Positions 51,598 through 61,474 are shown, counted from the first letter of the stretch. The stretch: 64,000 bases of DNA from Chitinophaga niastensis (GCF_003014755.1 NZ_PYAW01000001.1:186001-250000); one strand, 5' to 3'. Translations and numbers: made by a program. The notes: a model not told the origin generated them from the letters alone.

Positions 51598-53022
51598 TTA
51601 AGCACCACCTAATTTACATTTCTGCAGTACTTCCCATGATTTACCGTTGTGACGGAGGAAGTAGAGGTTGTTTACCTTAAAGGTAGCCTCGTATTCCTTG
51701 TTTTCATAGTCAGGCCATGCTTTGTTAAACTGATCGTCTTCCAGGTCTTTGAAAGCCACGGTAACGTGTGGAGTAAATCCTGTGCGTGCCAGCATGGTGC
51801 TGAATCCAAATTCCTTACGCAGGAAGTTGATCAGCTGACGGTGCATTGCAGACATGGTTTCACTTTTTTCCACGTTGATGAACAGTACACGGTTTTGTTT
51901 ATTCGGGAAAGTACCGAAGCCTTTTAATGAAACTTCGAAAGGTGCCTGTGTTTTGGCAAAATCGGTCAGTTCATCGCAGAAAGCTTTTTCCAGTGCCGGA
52001 TCAGCCGTGAAAGGTACTTGCAGGGTAATATGCGGCAACACTTTCAGTGCGTACATAGGACCATATGATTCTGCAAATTCCTGTTTGATTTTTATGATTT
52101 CTTTACCTACTTCAGCTGTTGGCAGCAAAGCGATAAAGTATATTTTGTTATCAGGTTTTGGTTCAAAGCGTTGAGGTCTTCCACCCTGTCTTGGGTTTCC
52201 GCCACCGCGGTATCCACCGCCGCCGCCACCGCCACGGTTGTAGCCACCGCCACCACCGCCACGATCGTAACCACCGCCGCCGCTGCTACCGCCACGGTTG
52301 TAACCACCGCCGCCACCGCCGCGATCGTATCCACCACCGCCACTGCCGCCACCACGGTTGTAACCACCACCGCCGCCACTGCCGCGATCGTATCCACCGC
52401 CGCCGCTGCCACCGCGATCGTATCCGCCGCCGCCACTGCCGCCACGATTGTAACCACCGCCGCCGCTACCACCGCGATCGTATCCACCACCGCCGCTTCC
52501 GCCGCGATCGTATCCACCACCGCCGCTGCCACCACGATTGTAGCCGCCACCACTGCCGCCATCACGGTTGTAACCACCGCCACTTCCGCCGCCGTAGCCG
52601 CCGCTGCCACCACTGCCGCCGCGATAGCCACCACCGCCGCTTCCGCCGCGATCGTATCCACTACCACCACCGCCGTTATAGCCGCCGCCTGCGCCGTCAC
52701 GGTTGTAACTGCTGCTACCGCCATCACGGTTGTAGCCACCACTTCCGCCTTCACGGTTGTAACCACCACTTCCGCCTTCACGGTTGTAGCCGCCACCTGT
52801 GCCGCCATCACGATTGTAGTCTGTACGCGGACGATATCCGCCTTCACGATTGTAACCTGGACGGCTTTCTGATGAGCCTCCACTGTTGTAGTCGGGTTTG
52901 CCGCCTTCCCGCTCGTTATTTAAGTTGGGTTTGTCATCGCCTTTCTCCTTATTGGGATCATTCTCTTTGTTGGTATCAGAAGAGTAAGGCCTGCGGGGGC
53001 GTTCGTTTCTCTCAAAATTCAT
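51598..53022 (-). CDS. 2H phosphoesterase (2'-5' RNA ligase-like) with a long Gly/Tyr/Arg low-complexity tail
   Basis: A 474-residue chimera. Residues 1-60 are charged (RPRRPYSSDTNKENDPNKEK). Residues about 60-285 are an almost pure low-complexity region of repeats such as GGYDRGGSGG and GGYNRGGSGG. Residues 291-474 form a complete 2H phosphoesterase of the LigT/2'-5' RNA ligase fold: DNKIYFIALLPT opens it, the two HxT motifs are His331-Thr333 (LPHITLQVPF) and His419-Thr421 (FTPHVTVAF). LigT relatives act on RNA 2',3'-cyclic or 2'-5' phosphates. The Tyr/Arg/Gly tail resembles RGG/YG-type regions that bind RNA and drive condensates in other proteins (inference). It follows kynU after 9 bp. Open frames on the other strands across 52107-53054 come from the repeat. 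Confidence 0.9.
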   Translation of the reverse strand: MNFERNERPRRPYSSDTNKENDPNKEKGDDKPNLNNEREGGKPDYNSGGSSESRPGYNREGGYRPRTDYNRDGGTGGGYNREGGSGGYNREGGSGGYNRDGGSSSYNRDGAGGGYNGGGGSGYDRGGSGGGGYRGGSGGSGGYGGGSGGGYNRDGGSGGGYNRGGSGGGGYDRGGSGGGGYDRGGSGGGGYNRGGSGGGGYDRGGSGGGGYDRGSGGGGGYNRGGGSGGGGYDRGGGGGGYNRGGSSGGGGYDRGGGGGGYNRGGGGGGGYRGGGNPRQGGRPQRFEPKPDNKIYFIALLPTAEVGKEIIKIKQEFAESYGPMYALKVLPHITLQVPFTADPALEKAFCDELTDFAKTQAPFEVSLKGFGTFPNKQNRVLFINVEKSETMSAMHRQLINFLRKEFGFSTMLARTGFTPHVTVAFKDLEDDQFNKAWPDYENKEYEATFKVNNLYFLRHNGKSWEVLQKCKLGGA

Positions 53023-53031
53023 CTTACTTAA

Positions 53032-54300
53032 TTAAGCGTTTGAAGCAATATTAGCTATGATTTCATAAAAATGAAATACGTCCTGATAGGAATTATACAA
53101 GGGTGCCGGTGAAACCCTTATAACTCCGGGCTCTCTCCAGTCAACGATTATACCGGCATCCGTCATTCGTTGATGTATCTCTTTACCTTTGCCTAGGAAG
53201 AGCAAAGATAACTGAGCGCCACGTTCATTACAATTTTCTGGTGTAATAATTTGGAAATTTATGCCTTTTAACTGTCGCAACAGGAATTCTAGATAATTGG
53301 TCATTCCAATGCTTTTGCTACGTAAAGCGCCGATACCGGCTGCTTCAAATAATTCCAGGGATGCTTTCAGGCTTACCATATTAAACACCTGAGCGGTGCT
53401 TTGTTGCCATCCTTCAGCTTCTTTTTTAGGCACAAACCCCTTTTCCATTTTAAAACGAGCACTCTCTTCGTTACCCCACCAGCCACCTAAGCGAAAAAAT
53501 TCGCGGTTGCCGGCATGTTTTTCGTGAACAAATGCGCCACCTACCGCGCCGGGACCACCGTTCAGGTACTTATATGAGCACCAAACGGCAAAATCTACTT
53601 CCCAATTGTGCAATTCTACCGGTATATTTCCAGCTACGTGTGCCAGGTCGAAACCTGCGTAAGCGCCTGCATCATGTGCAGCTGCTGTAATAGCGGGTAT
53701 ATCAAAAAACTGTCCGGTATAATAATTTATACCTCCAAATAAAACTAATGCTAAGCTATCACTTTCTCTGTTAATAATCTCTAAAATATCTTCCAATCTT
53801 ATCAAATGTTCTCCCACTCGCGGGGAAACCTCTATGATAGCGCTTTCCGGATCATAACCATGCATTTTCACCTGCGTTTCTACTGCATACTGATCGCTGG
53901 GAAAGGCACCTGCCTCCATTAACACCTTAAACCGCTGTTTAGTTGGCCGGTAAAAGCTCAACATTATTAAGTGCAGATTTACGGTTAGTGTATTCATTAC
54001 CGTTAACTCCTGCTGGCTGGCTCCTAAAAGAGCTGTTAATGGCTTACTGCAATACTGTTGATAATATAACCAGGGGTTCTTTGCTGCCCAATAACCCTCC
54101 ACTGCACACTGTTGCCAATCGGCTAACTCCTGATCTATGGCTGCTTTCACATTCTTAGGCTGTAATCCGAGTGAGTTTCCACATAAATAAATAGCATCCT
54201 TTCCTTTACGCTGTGGAAAATAAAACTGATCTCTGAATTTATATAGTGGATCCTGTTGGTCCCTCTCTTTAGCAAACGCTAATGATGCTACGTACTCCAT
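53032..54300 (-). CDS. kynU: Kynureninase
   Basis: A 422-residue PLP enzyme of the fold-type I class splitting kynurenine into anthranilate and alanine. The PLP lysine is in VWCSYKYLNGGPGAVGG, with the surrounding kynureninase blocks FPQRKGKDAIYLCGNSLGL, FDLAHVAGNIPVELHNW and GGWWGNEE. Other kynurenine-pathway genes are not adjacent. It is transcribed with the 2H phosphoesterase gene 9 bp behind. Confidence 0.96.
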   Translation of the reverse strand: MEYVASLAFAKERDQQDPLYKFRDQFYFPQRKGKDAIYLCGNSLGLQPKNVKAAIDQELADWQQCAVEGYWAAKNPWLYYQQYCSKPLTALLGASQQELTVMNTLTVNLHLIMLSFYRPTKQRFKVLMEAGAFPSDQYAVETQVKMHGYDPESAIIEVSPRVGEHLIRLEDILEIINRESDSLALVLFGGINYYTGQFFDIPAITAAAHDAGAYAGFDLAHVAGNIPVELHNWEVDFAVWCSYKYLNGGPGAVGGAFVHEKHAGNREFFRLGGWWGNEESARFKMEKGFVPKKEAEGWQQSTAQVFNMVSLKASLELFEAAGIGALRSKSIGMTNYLEFLLRQLKGINFQIITPENCNERGAQLSLLFLGKGKEIHQRMTDAGIIVDWREPGVIRVSPAPLYNSYQDVFHFYEIIANIASNA

Positions 54301-54610
54301 GGTCTTCCAATCTTGCGCCTTCGTAAGCTTTTAATGGCGGATTTCTACTGTATTATCAAGTTGTATCTTATTCTTAGTTCTCCTCTTAATATAAAACAGA
54401 CAAGCGGGCCTAACTGTTTAAACAGACTGTATCTTTTAATATCTTATTTCTTGTTTTCTCATATGGCATATAAGGCTAAGGCTGTATATGGCTAGTAACG
54501 TGTTAACTGTCTGATGACTCAAAAGTAATAAAGGCTATTCAATTGCCGGCCATTCCAAATGTTAAAATTTGTTAATGAGAGCAAAAAAGATATTTCTGAC
54601 GACAATATAC
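54301..54610. other. Intergenic region upstream of kynU
   Basis: The gap from kynU to the RND gene end is 384 bp. The kynU promoter must lie at its left end, and the RND terminator (54611-54642) at its right end. I see no RNA gene or reading frame I would support in between. Confidence 0.5.
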
Positions 54611-54642
54611 AAAAAAAATCCGTCCCGAAGAATCGGGACGGA
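54611..54642 (-). terminator. Terminator of the tetR-tolC-mfp-rnd operon
   Basis: TCCGTCCCGA and TCGGGACGGA form a strong 10-bp stem followed, on the minus strand, by a run of eight T. It lies 42 bp beyond the RND stop. Confidence 0.9.
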
Positions 54643-54684
54643 GACTGTTAACCTACAACTGTTACACTGTATTAATAAAAAATC

Positions 54685-57600
54685 TTAATTAACTGAGATT
54701 CCCTCTACTTTCTTTGCCAGTACCTGCTCCTCTGATTCTTCTGGTTCCGGGAAGAAATTATATGCTTTGGGAGATAAATACTTAGGATCGTGCATTTTTC
54801 TCACCTCCTCTCTCTTCATAAATATTTTTATAAATAATACCAGGAAAGGCACGTATTTCAAGCCTCTTGGCATATTATACCTATCCAGCACATCTATAGA
54901 ACGCTTGTTCATGGCGTACATCACCGGCACCAGGATCAGGGTGAGGAAGGTGGCAAACACCAACCCAAATACCATGGTCCAGGCCAGTGGTCCCCAGAAG
55001 GCCACGTTATCGCCCCCAAAGAAGATATGCGCTTTAAACTCACTGAACAGGGAGGCAAAGTCGATATTGAAGCCTACTGCCAGCGGGATCAGTCCCAATA
55101 TAGCCGCAATAGCGGTAAGGATTACGGGCGTCATACGTGTTTTACCTGCCTCTACAACAGCCTCATACACAGGCATTTTCTGCTGGATCAACAAATCCGT
55201 AAACTCTACCAGCACGATACCATTACGTACCACAATACCTGCCAGCGCCATAATACCCACACCAGTCATTACTATGGAAATGCTCATTTTGAAGATGGCA
55301 AAACCAAGGAATACACCGATAATACTGAATAAAATTTCCATGAAGATGATCAACGGACGCCCTATAGAGTTAAACTGGGTAACCATGATCATCAGAATTA
55401 AGCCAAAAGCACCGAGCATGGCCATCAATAAGAAATTCATTGTTTCCTGCTGGTCTTCCTGCTCACCGGTCATTTTGATCAATACCCCATCAGGACGTAC
55501 AAAACCATGCAGCGCCGTTTCTATATGTTGTACTACCTCATTGGCATTAAAACCGGTTAACACATTGGAATACAGTGTGATCACCCGTTTCTGGTCTATA
55601 CGTTTAATACCCGCATAGGTGTTGGAATAATGGATATCAGCCACTGCCGACAGCGGTACCTGACGGATAGCGCCACCCATATTCATATCACGGTATACCA
55701 GGTTAAGATTCATCAGGTTGTTAATATTATTACGCTGATCCTCTCTTAATCTTACCATGATCTTGTATTCATCCTTCGCATCACGGATCTTGGAAGCTTC
55801 AAAGCCAAACAGTGCGGTGCGGAGTGCGCCGCCAATCTGCCGGGTAGAAATACCTTCATTATTGGCTCTTTCCCGGTCTATGCTTACTACGATTTCCGGT
55901 TTGTTAGCTTCAAAATCACTTTTCAATTCTTCCACACCACCTATCTGTAAGGAATCCAGATAACGTTTAAGCCTAAACGAAGTGTTAGTGAGGTCATCAA
56001 AATTATCACCGGTGATTTCGATATTAACAGGCTTACCTGTTGGCGGGCCGCCCTGCTCCTGCTCTACCGTGATATTGGTACCGGGAATACCTTTTACTGC
56101 ATCACGGATTTTATCGAGATACTGTACTGTAGACTGTCCGTTTCTCGCCCCAAATTCTACAAAGGCTACTGTTACTTTGCCTTTCTGTGGCTGTACGCTC
56201 AAATCCATTTGAGAAGGATCTCCTGCACCTTTGGCCACATTGGAAATGATAGATTCCACAATAGGATTGTTGGTACCCACCACTTTGGTAATGCGGTTCT
56301 CTACAATATGTGTGATAGAATCTGTATACTTCTGATCAGTACCGTTTGGTAATTCAATGTATGTATAGATGAAGTTAGGATCTGCCTGCGGGAAGAACAC
56401 GACTTTTGGATTTCGTATACCTATTAATACAATACTGAAAATCAGCAATCCAAATGTGCTCAACACAATCCATACAGGACGCCAGCCGAGCAAACACCAT
56501 TTGAGCATTTGTTTGTAACGGTTCTGCACTTTAGGCCAGAACCCATGCTGGAAGCGGCGTGCCACGCCACCTAACCAGAAACGTTCCAGTACAATAACAA
56601 GGTACAGGAAGATCACAAAATTGCCTACCCCCTTGCTGCCATTGGCATAACCAATGAGCGCCAGGAATGCAAATACTCCACTCAGGATGGCAAACTTTTT
56701 ATCGAATTTAGGTTTAGGATGATTTTCTCCTTCATGACGATCCATGAAATCCACTGCAAATACAGGATTGATGATATACGCCACTATCAGTGAAGCACCC
56801 AGTGTAGTGATCAACGTTACCGGTAAATAAAACATGAATTTACCGATCACACCAGGCCAGAACAGCAATGGTACAAATGGCGCCAATACCGTCAGGGTTC
56901 CTGAAAATACCGGCAAAAACACCTCTCCTGCCGCTATCTTGGCTGCTTTCACAATGCCCAGCTCCTTTCGTTCATTATATATACGGTGTACATTTTCTAT
57001 CACCACAATCGCATCATCTACCACAATACCTAATGCCAGCAGGAAGGAAAACAGTACCATCATATTCAGCGTGAACCCATAGGTGGGCATCAGCAGGAAT
57101 GCGATGAACATGGATATTGGTACAGACAAGGCCACAAAGATGGCATTGACTGCACCCATAAAAAACATGAGGATCAATGTTACCAGCAGGAATCCGATAA
57201 TGATGGTATTGATCAGATCATGTAATGTTACGCGGGTAGATTTTGACTGATCCGCTGTAACGGTTACATTCAGGCCTTTCGGGAAATAGTTGGCCTGCAT
57301 ATCTTTGGTGATAGCCTGGATTTTATCAGAAGCATCAATCAGGTTTTTACCACTCTGCTTAATAACGTTCAGCGTGATTACATTTTTTCCGGCCAGGCGT
57401 GCATAACTTTCCTGCTCCAGGAAACCATCCACCACATTCGCTATATCCTTGAGATATACGGTAGCGCCGGATTGGCCACGCACAATGATATTACCGATCC
57501 TGGAAGGATCTTTATATTCCCCTTTTACACTGAGGGTGCGCTTTTGTCCGTCCATAGCAACCAAACCACCAGAGATGGTGATATTCTCTCCCTGTATGGC

Positions 57601-58236
57601 GCCTATGATATCATCAAAACTGATTTTAGCCGCATCCATTTTGTATTTGTCCACGTTGATCTGGATTTCACGTTCCAGTTCACCCACCAGGTCCACACGG
57701 GTAATTTCATTCAGTGCCTCAATGCGGTCCTTCATTTCATCTGCATACTTTTTCAGGGTTGGCAAATCAAAGTCACCGGAGAGGTTTACGTTCATGATAG
57801 GAATCTGCGACACGTCGATCTTTATTATCTGCGGCTCCTGGGTAAGGTTTTGCGGCAGATCTTTCTTTGCATCATCTACTTTCTCCCGCACTCTTTGTCT
57901 TGCTGCTTCTATATCTTCATTCGCATTAAATTCAATGGTGATAGCAGAGAAATCCTGCATAGAAGTACTCTTGATCTTCTTTACACCAGAGATCCCGTTC
58001 AATGCTTTTTCAATTGGTTTGGTCACCGTAGTTTCCATATCTTCCGGCGAAGTACCAGCATTGATGGTATTGATATAGAACTGTGGAAACACTACCTCCG
58101 GAAACTGTTCCTTAGGCAGACTGATATATGAAAGTATACCTGCGAGCGCAATGATAACGGTGGCCACATAAATGCTCACCTTATTATCAATGGCCCAACT
58201 GGTAGGCTTAAATTCTTTATGGATATTGTCTTGCAT
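54685..58236 (-). CDS. RND efflux transporter permease subunit
   Basis: A 1183-residue inner-membrane proton antiporter of the AcrB/MexB-like superfamily. Two repeats of six membrane helices and large periplasmic loops are visible; the paired acidic residues of helix 4 are in ALGIVVDDAIVVIENVHR. The start MQDNIHKEFKPTSWAIDNKV and SISVPISMFIAFLLMPTYGF fit the Bacteroidota subgroup. It is longer than E. coli AcrB (1049 aa) because of a central insert around residues 510-560 and a C-terminal extension. Drug or solute specificity is not readable. It is the last gene of a four-gene operon under a TetR regulator. Confidence 0.95.
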   Translation of the reverse strand: MQDNIHKEFKPTSWAIDNKVSIYVATVIIALAGILSYISLPKEQFPEVVFPQFYINTINAGTSPEDMETTVTKPIEKALNGISGVKKIKSTSMQDFSAITIEFNANEDIEAARQRVREKVDDAKKDLPQNLTQEPQIIKIDVSQIPIMNVNLSGDFDLPTLKKYADEMKDRIEALNEITRVDLVGELEREIQINVDKYKMDAAKISFDDIIGAIQGENITISGGLVAMDGQKRTLSVKGEYKDPSRIGNIIVRGQSGATVYLKDIANVVDGFLEQESYARLAGKNVITLNVIKQSGKNLIDASDKIQAITKDMQANYFPKGLNVTVTADQSKSTRVTLHDLINTIIIGFLLVTLILMFFMGAVNAIFVALSVPISMFIAFLLMPTYGFTLNMMVLFSFLLALGIVVDDAIVVIENVHRIYNERKELGIVKAAKIAAGEVFLPVFSGTLTVLAPFVPLLFWPGVIGKFMFYLPVTLITTLGASLIVAYIINPVFAVDFMDRHEGENHPKPKFDKKFAILSGVFAFLALIGYANGSKGVGNFVIFLYLVIVLERFWLGGVARRFQHGFWPKVQNRYKQMLKWCLLGWRPVWIVLSTFGLLIFSIVLIGIRNPKVVFFPQADPNFIYTYIELPNGTDQKYTDSITHIVENRITKVVGTNNPIVESIISNVAKGAGDPSQMDLSVQPQKGKVTVAFVEFGARNGQSTVQYLDKIRDAVKGIPGTNITVEQEQGGPPTGKPVNIEITGDNFDDLTNTSFRLKRYLDSLQIGGVEELKSDFEANKPEIVVSIDRERANNEGISTRQIGGALRTALFGFEASKIRDAKDEYKIMVRLREDQRNNINNLMNLNLVYRDMNMGGAIRQVPLSAVADIHYSNTYAGIKRIDQKRVITLYSNVLTGFNANEVVQHIETALHGFVRPDGVLIKMTGEQEDQQETMNFLLMAMLGAFGLILMIMVTQFNSIGRPLIIFMEILFSIIGVFLGFAIFKMSISIVMTGVGIMALAGIVVRNGIVLVEFTDLLIQQKMPVYEAVVEAGKTRMTPVILTAIAAILGLIPLAVGFNIDFASLFSEFKAHIFFGGDNVAFWGPLAWTMVFGLVFATFLTLILVPVMYAMNKRSIDVLDRYNMPRGLKYVPFLVLFIKIFMKREEVRKMHDPKYLSPKAYNFFPEPEESEEQVLAKKVEGISVN

Positions 58237-58265
58237 AAACTTGGTTTTGGCTGTTACAGTCAGCT

Positions 58266-59390
58266 TTATAATTTAATCAGGTCGTTATCGTTCAGCCCCT
58301 GAAAACCGGTAGTGATAATTTTATCACCCTTCCCCAAACCATCCTTGATTTCTGCTTTATCATTATAGGTACGACCCAGTTCTATTGCTTTACGTTGAGC
58401 CACCAGTTTGCCATTGGCGCCTTGTGCTACAATTACATAAGGCTTACCGGCAGAATACTGGATAACGCTCACCGGAATAACTACTGCATTCTTTGAAGTA
58501 TAGTCAATCACTTTAATGTGTACAATCATATTAGGACGCAGTGCATTATCTCCTTTCAGTGGTACTTCTATTTTGATAGTGCGGCTGAGCGGATCAATGG
58601 TTCTGGAGGCAAAACCAATGCTGCTGCGTATTTCGCGGTTTATATCTGGGAAAGACAATATCACAGCGTCGCCTGCTTTGAGTAAACCGGCATAAGCTTC
58701 TGCAACGTTGGCCGTAACTTTCAGGTTATTGGCATTTACAACACGAAATGCCGCTGTACCTGGTGTTGCATTATCACCCACTTTGGCAATCACCGCATCT
58801 ACGGTGCCGCTGATAGGTGCGATGATGCGTGTTTGTGCCTGTTGATCCTGCAGGGTAGCTACTTTCCTTTCCAGGCCTTCCTTTTGATTTTTAGCATTCA
58901 GGTATTGCAGTTCAGACCCTATTTTCTGTGACCAGAGGTTCTTTTGTTTTTCGAATAAGGTGTTAGCGAGATCGAGCTGGGTGCGGAGTTCGGCCATATT
59001 AGCTTTCAGTACCTGGTCATCTACCTGCGCCAGTGTTTGTCCCTGGCTTACTGCCTGGCCTTCTTTCACAAAAATATTTGTAATAACGCCTGGTACACGT
59101 GCAGATACGTTCACATTTTCACGGGCATCCACGCTACCCTGCACATCAATATAATGTTCAAATAAAGTATCTCTTACTTCTGTTACTGTCACATCTTTCA
59201 TCTTTACCACACTATCATTCTTACCTACTTCTTTTTCAAGTGCAGCAATTTTTTTATCAATGTCTTCATTGTACTTAACCTTATCCTGTTTAAGTTTCTG
59301 TAACTGATCTGCTTTGTTACCGCCGCCGCCACCGCAGGAGGCCAGGATAATAGTGATGACGGGAATAAGGAAGAAATATCTTTTAGTCAT
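58266..59390 (-). CDS. RND efflux periplasmic adaptor (membrane fusion protein)
   Basis: A 374-residue lipoprotein of the MFP family (lipobox IILASC, Cys19, followed by GGGGGNKA). It has a coiled-coil hairpin (residues about 115-185), a lipoyl-like domain split on either side (VNVSARVPGVITNIFVKEGQ, ARIIAPISGTVDAVIAKVGD) and C-terminal beta domains. It links the RND pump to the outer-membrane channel. Gene order tolC, mfp, rnd with 30-40 bp gaps indicates an operon. Confidence 0.94.
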   Translation of the reverse strand: MTKRYFFLIPVITIILASCGGGGGNKADQLQKLKQDKVKYNEDIDKKIAALEKEVGKNDSVVKMKDVTVTEVRDTLFEHYIDVQGSVDARENVNVSARVPGVITNIFVKEGQAVSQGQTLAQVDDQVLKANMAELRTQLDLANTLFEKQKNLWSQKIGSELQYLNAKNQKEGLERKVATLQDQQAQTRIIAPISGTVDAVIAKVGDNATPGTAAFRVVNANNLKVTANVAEAYAGLLKAGDAVILSFPDINREIRSSIGFASRTIDPLSRTIKIEVPLKGDNALRPNMIVHIKVIDYTSKNAVVIPVSVIQYSAGKPYVIVAQGANGKLVAQRKAIELGRTYNDKAEIKDGLGKGDKIITTGFQGLNDNDLIKL

Positions 59391-59426
59391 ATAATTAGTA
59401 GTGAATGGTGAATGGAAAAATTTACA

Positions 59427-60785
59427 TTATAGTTTGCCATATGATTTAAGCAAATCTATTTTAGCAACGATGGCATTAAACAGTGCTGTAAAATAATTAT
59501 TCTGTGCAGTGAGCAGGTCGTTTTCCGCAGTGGTCATTTCCAGGCTGGAACCTACGCCTTCTCTGTATTTAATTTGAGTGGTATTGTATACGTCCTGTGC
59601 CAGTGCCATATTTTTTTCCTGCGATTCCAATGTCAGCACGTTGTTACGGAAAGTAGAGGCAGATTGTTCTCTTTCCAGATCAATGCCCAGTTTCGCATTT
59701 TCGATGGCGACTTCACTTTTCTTCACGTTCAGGAAAGCCTGATCTACCTGACGTTTACGCTGCATACCGGAAAAAATGGGAACAGATAAATTCAGCCCGG
59801 TATTTACATATCCGTACCACATCTGGGTTTGCAGATAATCAAATGTACTACTGCCCCTGAGTGCGCCGGTAGCACCAAATAACTGCAGGGAAGGCAGTGC
59901 TTTCATTTTATATCTTTTCAGATCAAATTCATTTGCTTTTTTCTGTGTTTGCAGCAATTGGTATTCTATACGTTGGGAGTAGTCGAATTTATCCATGTCC
60001 AGCACATCAGCAGCAATCCTTTCGGTAGATAGTGTATCCGTTAACGTTATAACCTGTTTCAGTGGCATACCCATCTGGTACTTGAGAGAGGCGGTGCCTA
60101 ATTCTATCAGGTTTTTAAGTTTGGTTTGTTCTGTCTGCAGATTGGTGAATTGTACTATCAGCCTGTCTACATCCAGTTTTTCCACCAGTCCGTTTTTATA
60201 TATTTCCTGTGTTTCGCGCAGTATTTTTTCCAGCGAGTTGAGGTTACCGGAGAGAATATTCAATGCTTTATTGGCAGAGAGTACGTTGTAGTACGCTTTG
60301 TACACATTGGACTTCACATCTATCTGGGTTTTGGTAACATTTTGGGCTACCAGGTCTTCCAGTGTTTTACGTGCCTGCAAAGCAACGAGTACGCTGGGAT
60401 CGAAGAGTGTTTGTGTGAGCCTTAGTTCACCGGCCATGTTATGCGGCAACTGAAACGAAACGGTAGTAAAGGAATCTTTCGGCAGGCCGAAGTTCCTCAT
60501 ATTAAACATTTGTTTCTGTGTGATCGGGTTATACTGATAAGATCCTGTTCCGGCAATATTAGGCAGTGCCATCCCGCTGATCTCTTTGTTTTTGGCCAAC
60601 TGGATCAGCTCGTCCAGTTTAGCAGTTTTAACTGTGCTCTGGTTGGCCAGTGCGTAGTCTACCGCTTCTTTGGCAGACATGCGTATTGGCTCCTGTGTGA
60701 TAAGCTGCTGGGCGCGGATAGTAGTGGCCAATGATAGCAGCCACACCGTTAAAGCCATGCTGGTGAGCCTTTTGATTGATAGCAT
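59427..60785 (-). CDS. TolC family outer membrane efflux protein
   Basis: A 452-residue outer-membrane channel. I start at the Met at 60785 (MLSIKRLTSMALTVWLLSL), giving a signal peptide ending TIRAQ; the frame opens 24 codons earlier. Two coiled-coil repeats typical of TolC are visible (NKALNILSGNLNSLEKILRE..., and KYREGVGSSLEMTTAENDLL). It starts 5 bp after the tetR stop, so it is co-transcribed with tetR, mfp and rnd. Confidence 0.94.
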   Translation of the reverse strand: MLSIKRLTSMALTVWLLSLATTIRAQQLITQEPIRMSAKEAVDYALANQSTVKTAKLDELIQLAKNKEISGMALPNIAGTGSYQYNPITQKQMFNMRNFGLPKDSFTTVSFQLPHNMAGELRLTQTLFDPSVLVALQARKTLEDLVAQNVTKTQIDVKSNVYKAYYNVLSANKALNILSGNLNSLEKILRETQEIYKNGLVEKLDVDRLIVQFTNLQTEQTKLKNLIELGTASLKYQMGMPLKQVITLTDTLSTERIAADVLDMDKFDYSQRIEYQLLQTQKKANEFDLKRYKMKALPSLQLFGATGALRGSSTFDYLQTQMWYGYVNTGLNLSVPIFSGMQRKRQVDQAFLNVKKSEVAIENAKLGIDLEREQSASTFRNNVLTLESQEKNMALAQDVYNTTQIKYREGVGSSLEMTTAENDLLTAQNNYFTALFNAIVAKIDLLKSYGKL

Positions 60786-60789
60786 AGTA

Positions 60790-61401
60790 TTATTTATTTT
60801 GCGATAGTTGTTTATATTTTTCAATGAGTTTGTATCCTTTTGACGAAGCCACTCCATATAAAAAATTCTCCAGCAACACTCTCTGCACTTTGTTCATATC
60901 AAATGTACCCGGAAAAAGTTCCTGCTGAAAACACAACATGCAGGCATGTATGCGGTATTGCGTCAAAATCCTGATATCCAGATCAGGCCGGTATAATCCT
61001 TCTTTGATGCCGCGTTCCATATTTTCACGAATCATGGTGGCGAGCATATTATTCTGGTAATCGAGAAATACCTGGTATGCTTTGGAATGGAATTTTTGCA
61101 GGTCCAGCATGATTACGGGGTTCATGTTACGTAACCGGCGGTCCAGCATTTCCATTACCAGGAAAAGTTCCTCTATAGCATCTTTTGATTTATTGCGGTC
61201 GGTGATACATTCTTCATTTACGATGGCAATGAACCGGGTGATGGTTTGACATACCATGTCATCCTTATCGGTGAAATGGGCATACAATGTTTTTTTGGAG
61301 ATACCCATTCGTTCGGCGATGTCGTCCATGGTAATGGATCTGGTACCATATTGACGAAACAGGCCGAAAGCCGTGTCCATTATGCGTTCTTGTACTTCCA
61401 T
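60790..61401 (-). CDS. TetR family transcriptional regulator of the efflux operon
   Basis: A 203-residue repressor. I start at MEVQERIMDTAFGLFRQYGT (61401), the usual TetR N terminus; the frame extends 46 codons upstream, across the operator, and is not used. The helix-turn-helix is ITMDDIAERMGISKKTLYAHFTDKDDM (residues about 22-49). It is the first gene of the operon with tolC, mfp and rnd and would be autoregulated through the palindrome at 61447-61474. Ligand unknown, likely a pump substrate. Confidence 0.92.
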   Translation of the reverse strand: MEVQERIMDTAFGLFRQYGTRSITMDDIAERMGISKKTLYAHFTDKDDMVCQTITRFIAIVNEECITDRNKSKDAIEELFLVMEMLDRRLRNMNPVIMLDLQKFHSKAYQVFLDYQNNMLATMIRENMERGIKEGLYRPDLDIRILTQYRIHACMLCFQQELFPGTFDMNKVQRVLLENFLYGVASSKGYKLIEKYKQLSQNK

Positions 61402-61437
61402 AAGATTTACCGCAATAATAACTTTGGTTATGAGACA

Positions 61438-61468
61438 CAAAACTATGGAAACTTTCCAAACTTCCAAA
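61438..61468 (-). promoter_or_regulatory. Promoter of the tetR-tolC-mfp-rnd operon
   Basis: On the minus strand TTTG (61465-61468) is followed after exactly 19 bases by TAGTTTTG (61438-61445), a full Bacteroidota consensus match. Transcription would start about 30 nt before the tetR start codon. Confidence 0.65.
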
Positions 61469-61474
61469 GTTTCC
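61447..61474. promoter_or_regulatory. Palindromic operator for the TetR-family repressor
   Basis: The 28-bp sequence has perfect outer arms GGAAACTTT and AAAGTTTCC with an inner CCAAACTTCC that repeats part of the arm, so it holds overlapping symmetric half-sites. It covers the spacer and -33 box of the promoter above, as expected for repression by steric block. Assignment to this TetR protein is by position. Confidence 0.6.

Noticed and set aside
52200..52850. Possible CRISPR-like or satellite array
   Set aside because: The repetition follows codons of a Gly/Tyr/Arg protein segment; units vary at third positions and there are no unique spacers.
52107..53054. Three large Ala/Val/Thr- or His/Arg-rich frames over the Gly-rich repeat
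   Set aside because: All are shadows of the GGYDRGG repeat coding on the minus strand; the sense frame ends in an intact 2H phosphoesterase.
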